A stretch of 22,560 bases of DNA. It comes from a virus. Below are positions 14,268-22,560 of this stretch, piece by piece; the stretch's first letter is position 1, and each line of letters opens with the position of its first letter. Under the pieces are notes generated by a model. The model was given only the letters and a program-made list of their open reading frames with translations, was not told the origin of the DNA and searched no databases. The translations under genes and the position numbers were made by a program. The stretch is from IMG/VR virus record IMGVR_UViG_3300007344_003261, positions 1-22,560 of that record. One strand, given 5' to 3'.

Positions 14268-15035
14268 ATGGCAACAAAAGAAAAAACAAATTCTGCTGCA
14301 AAGTGGGAAATTAAAGATAGACTTTACTATCTAAAAAATAACGTATCACCTTTAACTTTGACATTGGCATCTAAGCACTCTCAAAGACATCCACTAATGT
14401 ACTTTGACCCAGAACTAGGATACGAGAGAGAACTTAGGTACGCAACAAATCAACTATCCCCATTTGTAGATGAACAAAATGGGCCTGTAACATTGGCTCA
14501 TATTGTTTTTAAAAATGGAGTGTTAATGGTTCCTAAAGAAAAACAAAACTTACAAAAACTTTTGTCTCTATACCATCCTTTAAGAAACAAGATGTATGCA
14601 GAGCAAGACCAAGTTGCTGAAGCAGTAAACGAGTTAGAGGATATTGAGCTTGAAATTGAAGCTTTAAATTTAGCACTACAATTAGAGGTTGACCACGCAG
14701 AGGCAATACTAAGAACCGAGCTTGGTAGTGCTGTGTCTAAAATGACAAGTAAAGAGTTAAGAAGAGACTTAATGCTACTTGCTAAAAACAATCCAGCATT
14801 ATTTATTAGTCTTGCAAATGATGAAAATGTTGAACTTAGAAGCTTTGGTATTAAAGCAACAGAAGCTGGTATTATAAAGTTATCGTCTGACCAGAAGACA
14901 TTTGCTTGGTCTGTTAATGGCAAGAAGTTAATGGAAGTACCATTTGACGAACACCCATACTCAGCATTAGCTAGTTGGTTTAAAACTGACGAGGGTATGC
15001 TAGTATACAAAAGTATAGAGAAAAAATTCTCTTAA
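14268..15035 (+). CDS. Conserved structural-region protein of unknown function
   Basis: 255 residues from the ATG at 14268; an in-frame TTG at 14217 would start inside the terminator and is rejected. The N-terminal half is beta/loop (RLYYLKNNVSPLTLTLASKH, then GYERELRYATNQLSPFVDEQ), with the phrase LQKLLSLYHPLRNKMY in the middle. A helical acidic stretch follows (EAVNELEDIELEIEALNLAL, 125-145 or so), and the C-terminal part has MTSKELRRDLMLLAKNNPALF and FGIKATEAGIIKL. I recall similar proteins just after the capsid gene in marine phages, with no assigned role. Hairpins on both sides suggest its own transcript level. Confidence 0.7.
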   Translation: MATKEKTNSAAKWEIKDRLYYLKNNVSPLTLTLASKHSQRHPLMYFDPELGYERELRYATNQLSPFVDEQNGPVTLAHIVFKNGVLMVPKEKQNLQKLLSLYHPLRNKMYAEQDQVAEAVNELEDIELEIEALNLALQLEVDHAEAILRTELGSAVSKMTSKELRRDLMLLAKNNPALFISLANDENVELRSFGIKATEAGIIKLSSDQKTFAWSVNGKKLMEVPFDEHPYSALASWFKTDEGMLVYKSIEKKFS

Positions 15036-15052
15036 TATGTAACTATATTTAT

Positions 15053-15084
15053 GGGGTAGGCTAACTTAACGGTTGGTCTACCCT
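15053..15084 (+). terminator. Hairpin between gene at 14268 and ring protein 1
   Basis: GGGTAGGCTAAC (15054-15065) pairs with GTTGGTCTACCC (15072-15083), a 12-bp stem with two G-T wobbles and a 6-base loop TTAACG. The following TTATAAATAAAAC is A/T-rich but not a clean T run, so it may be a weak terminator, an attenuator or a 3'-end stabiliser. Confidence 0.65.
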
Positions 15085-15107
15085 TATAAATAAAACAAAA
15101 TATTAAT

Positions 15108-16142
15108 ATGGCAATAAATGTAAATACGGTATATAAAACTGTATTACTGATACTCAATAAAGAAGAACGAGGGTATGTAACTCCTGATGAGTTTAACAAG
15201 ATTTCTGCCCAAGTTCAATTAGAAATTTTTGAGCAGTACAGCGATGATTTAAACCAACAACTTAGAGTGCCTCAAAGCGATAATGACTACGCTGATAGGG
15301 TAGCTAATATTGATGAGAAGCTTGCCATATTTAAGACATTCGGTACAGCCACATACGATGCGGCAACGATACCAACCAACCCTTACTTTACTCTACCAAC
15401 AACCGACATATACGGTAATACGGTGGAGTTTTATCGGTTAGGGGCTGTTGTACACAAGGATACAACTGAGTTGCAAAGACTTCAAAGAATGGAGTTCTAC
15501 AACATACAAAAATCTCCTCTAACTAAATCTACAGAATCTTTCCCAACTTATTTGTTTGAGAATGAAAAGCTATTTGTAAAGCCTGACAGCATTACAAGTA
15601 ATATAGGTGTAAACTTCTTAAGAAAACCACTAGACCCTAGATGGGGGTACTATATCGGCTCTGTTGGGCAATTTATTTATGACCCAACTGTTTATGGAGC
15701 AAATCTTATAAACACAGGGGTTAATACATTAACAAGCAGTATCACTACACCATTAACGGGAGGGATTATTGGAACTTATAACGGTGTTGCCACTACGGGT
15801 GAAACTGGAGTAGGACTTATAGTAAACGCAACAGTTAGTTCTGATACGGTAGTTACAATAGATGTTGTTAGTGCTGGGGTAGGCTATGTTGTTGGAGATG
15901 TAGTTAGCATTGCAGCAGGGTTATTAGGGGGTACTAGTACACAAGTAGACATCACATTAACTGCCGCTAACTTTAATGCTAATAGCACATATGGCTCTAC
16001 ACAAATAGAACTTGATGTATCTGAGCAAACAGACTTTATACTTAGAACATTGTTTTACTTTGGAGTTGTTGTTAAAGACCCACAAATAATACAGGTTGCT
16101 GCAAGTCAAGTACAACGAGATGAAATAAACGAAAAAAGCTAA
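15108..16142 (+). CDS. Ring/connector protein 1, with an inserted beta domain
   Basis: 344 residues. The N-terminus (INVNTVYKTVLLILNKEERGYVTPDEFN as two segments) and the end (QTDFILRTLFYFGVVVKDPQ, then QVAASQVQRDEINEKS) fit the ring (head-to-tail) protein family of crAss-like phages, which join the portal to the tail. The core also shows FLRKPLDPRWGYY and FIYDPTVYG. Residues about 199-290 look like an insertion: GTYNGVATTG, VVSAGVGYVVGDVVSI and STQVDITLT, a Gly-rich beta domain, after which the family pattern resumes at STQIELDVSEQ. A 31% longer protein than the family core results by my estimate. The hairpin before it may insulate its transcript. Confidence 0.78.
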   Translation: MAINVNTVYKTVLLILNKEERGYVTPDEFNKISAQVQLEIFEQYSDDLNQQLRVPQSDNDYADRVANIDEKLAIFKTFGTATYDAATIPTNPYFTLPTTDIYGNTVEFYRLGAVVHKDTTELQRLQRMEFYNIQKSPLTKSTESFPTYLFENEKLFVKPDSITSNIGVNFLRKPLDPRWGYYIGSVGQFIYDPTVYGANLINTGVNTLTSSITTPLTGGIIGTYNGVATTGETGVGLIVNATVSSDTVVTIDVVSAGVGYVVGDVVSIAAGLLGGTSTQVDITLTAANFNANSTYGSTQIELDVSEQTDFILRTLFYFGVVVKDPQIIQVAASQVQRDEINEKS

Positions 16143-16148
16143 TAAGAT

Positions 16149-17309
16149 ATGCCAAATCCAAATGGTGGTTTAATCACCGAAACTAATGCACAATACTACG
16201 CTGGACAGCAGGCTTTTACTGGAGATGCAGTCAACAGGATTTTTATATGCACGTTTAACACTGATTTAGTTGCAACGGTAGCAGGTGTTTCTAATACAAA
16301 CTTTTCTGTAACAGTTAATGGAGTAATTGTAACTAACTATACCTTATCTGCAACAAATACAATTACATTCAATGTAGCACCTATTAACGATGCCGCAGTT
16401 GTTGTAAGTCTTATTGAAACAGCAAAAGAAGGGAACTACGGAGGTTATCAGTACACATCGTTAAATGATGTCATAAATAACTTTATCGTTGCTTACGTTG
16501 GAGCAGGGAAGCTTATACCAAGTGCTAAAAGAACTGACATAATATTTCACGCAAAACGTGGAATGCAAGAGTTTAGTTACGACACACTAAAAAGTATTAA
16601 GTCACAAGAGCTAACTATATCGCCAAGTCTAACGGCAGTTATACCACAAGATTATGTTAACTACGTTAGATTATCTTGGATTGATAGCTTAGGTATAAAA
16701 AGAATTATATACCCAAATACAAACCTTACAATAAATCCAGCAGAAGCTCCTGAGCAAGACTCAACAAGTGAGATTATTCAAGATAATCTTGAAGAAAATG
16801 TAGACACAGACCCATCTCAAACGGTGGAAAGATGGAGAGCAGCAGACACTAAAAAAGTAACTGGGCTATACACTGAAGAGTCTATAAATGCAGGATACAA
16901 TGTTGACGATATGTACGCTAACAGTTTATATTGGGGAGGAGCATACGGACAAAGATATGGAGCAGACCCTGTACTAACTCAAAATAACGGATGGTTTGGA
17001 ATTGATGAGGTAAGAGGAGTGTTTACTTTCTCAAGCAATTTAAAAGGCCGTATAATCGTCATAGAGTACATCTCAGACGGTTTAGCGTATGACTTGGATA
17101 CTAGAGTCCCAAAGATGATAGAAGACGCTATGTACGCTCATATAAGTCACGCAATTATTTCTACAAGAATTAACCAACCTGAGTACATCGTTAATAGATT
17201 AAAGAGAGAGAGGAGTGCAAAGTTAAGAAATGCTAAGATAAGGTTATCTAATATTAAGATAGGTGAGCTTACGCAGCTTATGAGAGGTAAATCTAAGTGG
17301 ATAAAATAA
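16149..17309 (+). CDS. Ring/connector protein 2, with N-terminal beta domain
   Basis: 386 residues. Residues 1-95 are a beta-rich domain (LITETNAQYYAGQQAF, then FSVTVNGVIVTNYTLSATNT and VVVSLIETA). From about 97 on the core reads GGYQYTSLNDVINNFIVAYV, AKRTDIIFHAKRGMQEFSYD, then TLKSIKSQELTISPSL and IPQDYVNYVRLSWIDSLG, a pattern I recognise from the second ring protein of crAss-like and marine podoviruses. The C-terminus is basic and helical (NRLKRERSAKLRNAKIRL). Six bases separate it from ring protein 1, and six from the next gene, so the tail genes form one unit. Confidence 0.75.
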   Translation: MPNPNGGLITETNAQYYAGQQAFTGDAVNRIFICTFNTDLVATVAGVSNTNFSVTVNGVIVTNYTLSATNTITFNVAPINDAAVVVSLIETAKEGNYGGYQYTSLNDVINNFIVAYVGAGKLIPSAKRTDIIFHAKRGMQEFSYDTLKSIKSQELTISPSLTAVIPQDYVNYVRLSWIDSLGIKRIIYPNTNLTINPAEAPEQDSTSEIIQDNLEENVDTDPSQTVERWRAADTKKVTGLYTEESINAGYNVDDMYANSLYWGGAYGQRYGADPVLTQNNGWFGIDEVRGVFTFSSNLKGRIIVIEYISDGLAYDLDTRVPKMIEDAMYAHISHAIISTRINQPEYIVNRLKRERSAKLRNAKIRLSNIKIGELTQLMRGKSKWIK

Positions 17310-17315
17310 TATAAT

Positions 17316-20300
17316 ATGCCAGAAGTTAAAAATATATTTGTCGGGGCTAAGATGAACAAAGACCTTAACCCAAGGATGATTTCAAACCAAGAGTACATAG
17401 ACGCAAGAAATGCGGCAATAATAAATTCTGAGGGTAGTGACTCTGGTTTATTACAAAATGTTAGTGGAAATACTTTACTAACTGACTTTGGGCTAACAGG
17501 AATTAACTTAGAGATTATAGGGTTTTACATAGACCCAACAAATAATATATTGTATTCTTTTATAACAGATTGGAATGACACTAGCCCTGACCAATCTTCT
17601 AGATTTGCCCCATCTACTTCTAGCCACTACATATGTGCATACAATACTAGTACCAACACTGGAACTGTTTTAGTCAGTGGGCATTTTTTAAACTTTTCAA
17701 AAACTAGCCCAATGTTGGGTATAAATTTACTTGAAGATTTATTATTCTTTACTGACAATAGAAATCAACCAAGAAAAATAAATGTAGTTACCGCAGCTTT
17801 AAATCCTACATACTACAGCAAAGAAAATCACATATCTGTAGCGAAGTATTATCCTTGGCAACCAATGAGACTTGCTAAATATACACCAGTAGCAAATCCT
17901 TATGCATTGCTAGTAAACAGTTTACTTACTGTTTCATTGCAACCATTACTAATTCCAGATGGAACATATTCGGGGACAGTTGGATTACTAGGTTCTGGAT
18001 GGACAAGTAATTTTGGAACTGACGCTTTAATAGAATTTCAAGCTAATGGAAATATAGTATCAGATGTTAAGGTTTTATCTAGCGGAAGTTTGTTTATGCC
18101 AGATGTATCTATAATAACAGTAGCTAGTGGCACTTACCCTGGTCAAACCAGCGATATAAAGTTTACTGTTTCTTCAGAAAACATAGACCAAGAGTCTACT
18201 ATGAAGGATGTTGTTTCTAAAAATTTACCTACAACAGAACTAGTCACGATTTCAGGTACGCCAACTTCAACTGAATTTGATTACTCTGGGCTTGCAATAA
18301 ATACTAATTGGATAGGGTCTACCATTACAGCAACTGAATCTGATGGGACAACCCCTAGAATAAAGGTTTCTGATAATATAAAAATAACAAATATCTCAGA
18401 TAATACAATTACCCACAATGCTTTTAGTGGTTTAGTTGCTGGAGATAAAGTAACAATAGGAGCAAATCCTTACTACGATGAATTTTTTGATGGAGATTCT
18501 GAATTTTTATCAGACAAGTTTGCAAGGTTTAGCTATAGATTTAAGTATAATGATGACGAGTATTCTTTAATAGCTCCTTTTTCACAGGCAGCATTTATCC
18601 CAAAACAAGATGGTTACTTCTTAGATGAATTAGGTGTTCCAACAAATGTCAACGATGAGGTAAATATATCAGACGAAAATCGGGCTATAAAAAGCACAAT
18701 AGTAAGTTTTTTTGAAAACAAAGTCAACTCAATGGAGTTAGTTATTGATAAACCTTCTGGCGTAGCTTTATTTAAAGATATAATTGACGAGTTTAAAGTA
18801 CAAGAAATAGAGATACTATATAAACAATCAGACCAGGTAGCAATAAAAGTTATAGACACTATTTCTTCTCAAGACATTATAACATCTGATGGATTGCAAT
18901 ACTTATATAAGTACAAGTCAGCCGCTCCGATAAGAACATTACCTTCAAACGAAACAACAAGAGCCTCTGATAAAGTTCCAATAAAAGCTAAAGCCCAAGA
19001 AATTGCTGGCAATAGAGTTATATATGGAAACTATTTAGTGAGAACATCTAGGCCTACTTCTTTAGGATATTCAGTATCTTCTTCAGAGAAGTTTAAAAAA
19101 GGAGTATTGAACTCCGTAAATCAAATAGAATATCCTAATCACTCATTAAAACAAAATAGGTCTTATAAGGTAGGTATTGTTTTAGTAGACTATTTTGGGA
19201 GGCAGTCTGATGTTATTGCATCAAAAAACTCTACAATATACAGTAGTTATAGAAATGTTGCGGACGGAGTTATTGGAGCCACAAGTTCATATATGGGGAA
19301 TTCTTTAAAAATACTTTGGGATTCTATAATACCTAATGAAAAAGAAGGTGGATATGCTGGAATATATAGCGAGTCAAACCCTCTTGGCTGGTATAGTTAT
19401 AAAGTAGTAGTTCAACAGCAAGAACAAGACTACTACAATGTATACTTACCTACAATACTAAATAACTACCCTCAGGATAGTGGCACTACTACATCTAAAG
19501 ATACTGCATTTATAACTTTATTTTCTGATAACATAAACAAGGTTCCAAGAGATTTAAAAGAAGTTGGTCCACAACAATTGCAGTTTTCAAGTTCCGTTAA
19601 TTTGTTTGCAAGGGTTACCAATACTACATTTAATTCTTCACTATCAACAACAAAACAATATCAACCAAGCACAAGCCCTGATACTGTTACCTTAATAGGA
19701 ACTAGAGATGACATTGGTGTAAACTTAAAAATAGATGGCGTTAAGTACGACACTTCTCCATTTTTTAGTGTACCAAAAGTTTATATTCCTGGAGATGATA
19801 CTGTAAACCCTATTAAACCTATAGTTAGAAACATAGGCTCAAACCCATACATAGCCAAAGTCGCAACTCAAAACAGGGTAGGGGCTACTGGAGCAACTGC
19901 AACTACGGTTACATTTGAAAATACTAGGTTAAATGTTTATGAGACGGAGCCTTTTGAATCTAACTTAGATATATTCTGGGAGACAAGTTCTTCTGGGGTT
20001 ATATCAAACTTAAATAAAAATATTATTTCCTCTTCTAATATAAACCAACCTTTTGCAATATCAGATTGGGTCTGGTCTTTTTCAGAGTCAGATGGTCCAG
20101 GAACTTATGTTACAGAGCCATTTGACGTTGTTAACACAGCAGGGCTTCCTTTAGCAAACTTAGGGACAGTTACAGCTAAATTAATAAATGTTTCTACGCC
20201 TATAGTTGCAGAGGTTGGCGGAATATTTGAACTTGTACAAGAAGCTGACCCAAGTTACAAGTGGAGAATAAAGCTTATTGATTCACCTATTTCTTTTGTT

Positions 20301-20996
20301 CCACAAGTTTTTACAAACTCATCTGCATTACAGTCTGGCAATTGGTCCTTTACAATAGAGTTTACAAATACTGTTGCAGGTGAAATTTTTACAAAAACAA
20401 TTACTAATTCTGGAAACAATATACTTGAAAATGTAACCCCAACATCATTTCAACCATTTGGTATTGCTATAAGCAACAGGGAGTTATTATCATCAAGCCT
20501 AACAACGCAATTTGAACCATTTGTGTATTTTGCAGGCTCAACGCCTTTACCCGTTGAATTTCAATTTAAAAATGGGGCATATTCTGGTTCTCTTTTAGGA
20601 AGTGTTGAGCAAGATATAGGGTTAGTTGTTACGATTTCAAAAGTAGAAGTATTTTCTCTTTATTTAGCACCATTTCCAGGAGGATATATCCCTTATAAGC
20701 CACTAGAGCCAATAAATAGTTATATGAGAGTCACTAAATATCAAGCAAATATTTTTGGCACTCCTATAGGCTATAGATACAATCTTGAATACAACAAAAA
20801 TTTTACTTGTGTAAATCCATATGCAACTACTGAATCAGACTTTTATAGCTATTCCCAAAGAGCAAATAGCCAATTTAGAATAACTATAAATATTAAAGAC
20901 GCTTCTGCAGGAACAGGATTTAAAGAATCAAATCATATTGTTCAAGGTGCTTTAGGAGATTTTATTTACTTGCTAAAAAATACTAATAACAATTAA
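17316..20996 (+). CDS. Large tail nozzle/muzzle-type structural protein
   Basis: 1226 residues, the largest complete gene here. The N-terminus KMNKDLNPRMISNQEYIDAR and DNRNQPRKINVV match a family of large podovirus tail proteins that form the distal nozzle or muzzle of the short tail, beta-propeller-like. Conserved core pieces include DKFARFSYRFKYNDDEYSL (about 400-418) and IPKQDGYFL. Residues about 215-290 resemble the domain inserted in ring protein 1 (GTYSGTVGLLGSG, VKVLSSGSLFMPDVSI). The remainder is Ser/Thr/Asn/Gly-rich beta repeats without membrane helices or Cys clusters. It ends 11 bases before the next tail gene. Exact position in the tail is inferred. Confidence 0.78.
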   Translation: MPEVKNIFVGAKMNKDLNPRMISNQEYIDARNAAIINSEGSDSGLLQNVSGNTLLTDFGLTGINLEIIGFYIDPTNNILYSFITDWNDTSPDQSSRFAPSTSSHYICAYNTSTNTGTVLVSGHFLNFSKTSPMLGINLLEDLLFFTDNRNQPRKINVVTAALNPTYYSKENHISVAKYYPWQPMRLAKYTPVANPYALLVNSLLTVSLQPLLIPDGTYSGTVGLLGSGWTSNFGTDALIEFQANGNIVSDVKVLSSGSLFMPDVSIITVASGTYPGQTSDIKFTVSSENIDQESTMKDVVSKNLPTTELVTISGTPTSTEFDYSGLAINTNWIGSTITATESDGTTPRIKVSDNIKITNISDNTITHNAFSGLVAGDKVTIGANPYYDEFFDGDSEFLSDKFARFSYRFKYNDDEYSLIAPFSQAAFIPKQDGYFLDELGVPTNVNDEVNISDENRAIKSTIVSFFENKVNSMELVIDKPSGVALFKDIIDEFKVQEIEILYKQSDQVAIKVIDTISSQDIITSDGLQYLYKYKSAAPIRTLPSNETTRASDKVPIKAKAQEIAGNRVIYGNYLVRTSRPTSLGYSVSSSEKFKKGVLNSVNQIEYPNHSLKQNRSYKVGIVLVDYFGRQSDVIASKNSTIYSSYRNVADGVIGATSSYMGNSLKILWDSIIPNEKEGGYAGIYSESNPLGWYSYKVVVQQQEQDYYNVYLPTILNNYPQDSGTTTSKDTAFITLFSDNINKVPRDLKEVGPQQLQFSSSVNLFARVTNTTFNSSLSTTKQYQPSTSPDTVTLIGTRDDIGVNLKIDGVKYDTSPFFSVPKVYIPGDDTVNPIKPIVRNIGSNPYIAKVATQNRVGATGATATTVTFENTRLNVYETEPFESNLDIFWETSSSGVISNLNKNIISSSNINQPFAISDWVWSFSESDGPGTYVTEPFDVVNTAGLPLANLGTVTAKLINVSTPIVAEVGGIFELVQEADPSYKWRIKLIDSPISFVPQVFTNSSALQSGNWSFTIEFTNTVAGEIFTKTITNSGNNILENVTPTSFQPFGIAISNRELLSSSLTTQFEPFVYFAGSTPLPVEFQFKNGAYSGSLLGSVEQDIGLVVTISKVEVFSLYLAPFPGGYIPYKPLEPINSYMRVTKYQANIFGTPIGYRYNLEYNKNFTCVNPYATTESDFYSYSQRANSQFRITINIKDASAGTGFKESNHIVQGALGDFIYLLKNTNNN

Positions 20997-21007
20997 GGTA
21001 TATATTT

Positions 21008-22560
21008 ATGGCATTAGTTAGAGAAATTACATACTTCAACTCTTTTATTATAAAGAAGACCGTAGAGTCTGGCCGTGGAAAGGCAAGCTGGCCTTCTCTA
21101 CCTTGGAACCCAAATGGATACCCAACATTTCCACTAGAGGTTTCAACTACAGATTCTGATGTTGAATATGATTGGTATGTTGAGGAATCTAGAATAAGAG
21201 GTGGATATAATAATACACAAGTAGACTTAGGTGTAAAGGCATACATAACAGAAACAGAAGACACAGAGTTAGTCCTTGAGAATGGATTAATATACTCTGG
21301 ATTATATAACTCTAGAACTGGAGTAAACGAAACAAATGTTTTTTCTACAGGGGAGAATATAACAAAAGAAGTAGACCCTAGATATGGAGGCATACAAAAG
21401 TTATATACGTCTGACACAAACTTAATTATTTTTCAAGAGGACAAAGTTAGTAGTGCGTTGATTGATAAGGATGCAATATATACGGCTGATGGAAACCCTG
21501 CACTTACAGCTACTCAACTTGTTTTAGGTCAAATTAACCAATACTCAGGAGAGTACGGTATAAGTGATAATCCAGAATCATTTGCATTCAAAGGTTACAG
21601 AATGTATTTTTCTGACAAAAATAGAGGAGCAATAATGAGGCTTTCAAGAGATGGCCTTACTGAGATAAGTAGGTACGGTATGAGGGATTACTTCCGTGAT
21701 ACGTTAGCAAATATTTCAGAATCTTTTGATGCTACCAGTGAGATTGTATTTTATTCGTTATCTCCAGTGTATCCTCCAGTTGGGCCTGGACAACCTACTC
21801 CTACAAGTACCGATACTTGGGACATTGTAGGTGGAGTTAATGATAGCAGTGTATCTAAAATAGAGTTAGGTATGGCGACAAGTAGAGCATTTGGAGGGTT
21901 AAATGGAATCTATGTAATTAGCATTACATCTATTAATACTACAAATAACACAGCAACAATAAAATTTAATCAAACGATTCAAACTGATAACTTTGCAAGC
22001 GTTGACTTGTATCTAATTAAATTTGTTAAAGATAAAGTTGTAGGTACATACGATAACTTTTACGATAAGTATGTGGTATCAATGCAGCAGACTGAACTAG
22101 AAACTTATGACACCGCATCATTCAACGATAGCAATAACGGATGGACTAGTTTTTGGGACTACGACCCAAGCTTTGGTGGTACACTAAACAATATTTATTA
22201 TACAACAAAAGGTGGTTCTATATGGAAACATTACGATGAAAGTGTAATTAATAATAGGGGGACTTTCTATGGAACTTACTACCCAACATCTGTTACGTTA
22301 TCTTTCAACCCAATGGTATCTGTATCTAAAAACTTTAATACAGTAAACTACGAAGGGACAAACGGTTGGCAGGCTGATTTCTTTTTATCAGACCCTACGG
22401 GAAACTTACAAGGTAATAACTATAAAGACGAATCGTCATTTATATACAGCTATGACGAAGGTTCTTATACTGAATCAGGGGTTACATACAGAGTTGGATT
22501 TAATATAAAAGATAATAAATATTTTGCTAACTTAGTAAACAAAGGAGTTCAAGCTAACGG
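21008..22560 (+). CDS. Large tail protein, 3' end beyond the window
   Basis: Open reading frame from the ATG at 21008 to the window edge (517 codons so far, no stop). The start reads MALVREITYFNSFIIKKTVE. Later come SGLYNSRTGVNETNVFSTG, KLYTSDTNLIIFQEDKV, SALIDKDAIYTADGNP and KGYRMYFSDKNRGAIMRLSR, in the same tail family style as the upstream 1226-residue gene. These signatures, notably ALIDKDAIYTADGN, I recall from marine podovirus tail genes that contact the virion end. No Shine-Dalgarno site; the leader is TATATTT. Truncated only by the window boundary. Confidence 0.8.
   Translation, partial: MALVREITYFNSFIIKKTVESGRGKASWPSLPWNPNGYPTFPLEVSTTDSDVEYDWYVEESRIRGGYNNTQVDLGVKAYITETEDTELVLENGLIYSGLYNSRTGVNETNVFSTGENITKEVDPRYGGIQKLYTSDTNLIIFQEDKVSSALIDKDAIYTADGNPALTATQLVLGQINQYSGEYGISDNPESFAFKGYRMYFSDKNRGAIMRLSRDGLTEISRYGMRDYFRDTLANISESFDATSEIVFYSLSPVYPPVGPGQPTPTSTDTWDIVGGVNDSSVSKIELGMATSRAFGGLNGIYVISITSINTTNNTATIKFNQTIQTDNFASVDLYLIKFVKDKVVGTYDNFYDKYVVSMQQTELETYDTASFNDSNNGWTSFWDYDPSFGGTLNNIYYTTKGGSIWKHYDESVINNRGTFYGTYYPTSVTLSFNPMVSVSKNFNTVNYEGTNGWQADFFLSDPTGNLQGNNYKDESSFIYSYDEGSYTESGVTYRVGFNIKDNKYFANLVNKGVQAN

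Noticed and set aside
1-22560. tRNA, rRNA, CRISPR array, insertion sequence or integrase
   Set aside because: I saw no cloverleaf-like or repeat-spacer structure, transposase or integrase motifs; intergenic space is too small and all genes fit a virion module.

Overview
The window is one continuous, plus-strand, tightly packed block of a tailed-phage genome. It is AT-rich, arginine is mostly AGA/AGG, genes are often joined by TAATG stop/start overlaps, and most starts follow A/T-only leaders with no Shine-Dalgarno site. That start context and the resemblance of the terminase, portal, major capsid, ring and muzzle-like proteins to crAss-like and related marine podoviruses suggest a phage of Bacteroidota, plausibly a marine flavobacterium. 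This is inference from remembered families; no database search was possible.

Layout. (1) 46-2308: a phage GroEL, a phage GroES and a winged-helix-like protein, coupled by TAATG junctions. (2) 2298-5502: small proteins, including an unlisted 54-residue holin-like membrane protein overlapping an M15 peptidase endolysin, a basic DUF-like protein, a mini HExxH zincin and a second holin-like membrane protein. (3) 5548-6836: a coiled-coil protein, a small conserved unknown, a 199-residue protein that reads as two GroES-like barrels in tandem, and a helical small-terminase candidate. (4) 6838-14183: large terminase, portal, scaffold and major capsid protein, closed by a strong hairpin terminator. 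(5) 14268-22560: a virion-associated unknown, a second hairpin, two ring/connector proteins, a 1226-residue tail nozzle/muzzle protein and the start of a second large tail protein that runs off the window.

How they work together. TerL with the TerS candidate packages DNA through the portal into a capsid built from MCP on the scaffold. The ring and muzzle-type proteins finish the short tail. The M15 peptidase with one or both membrane proteins would cause lysis. The phage GroEL/GroES pair probably assists folding of virion proteins. The main novelty candidate is the second, two-domain GroES-like protein, similar in architecture to chloroplast Cpn20, which would make a phage chaperonin system with two types of co-chaperonin. 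Also notable are a related beta domain inserted in two different tail proteins, repeated A/T leaders at gene starts, and hairpins that insulate the gene after the capsid protein.
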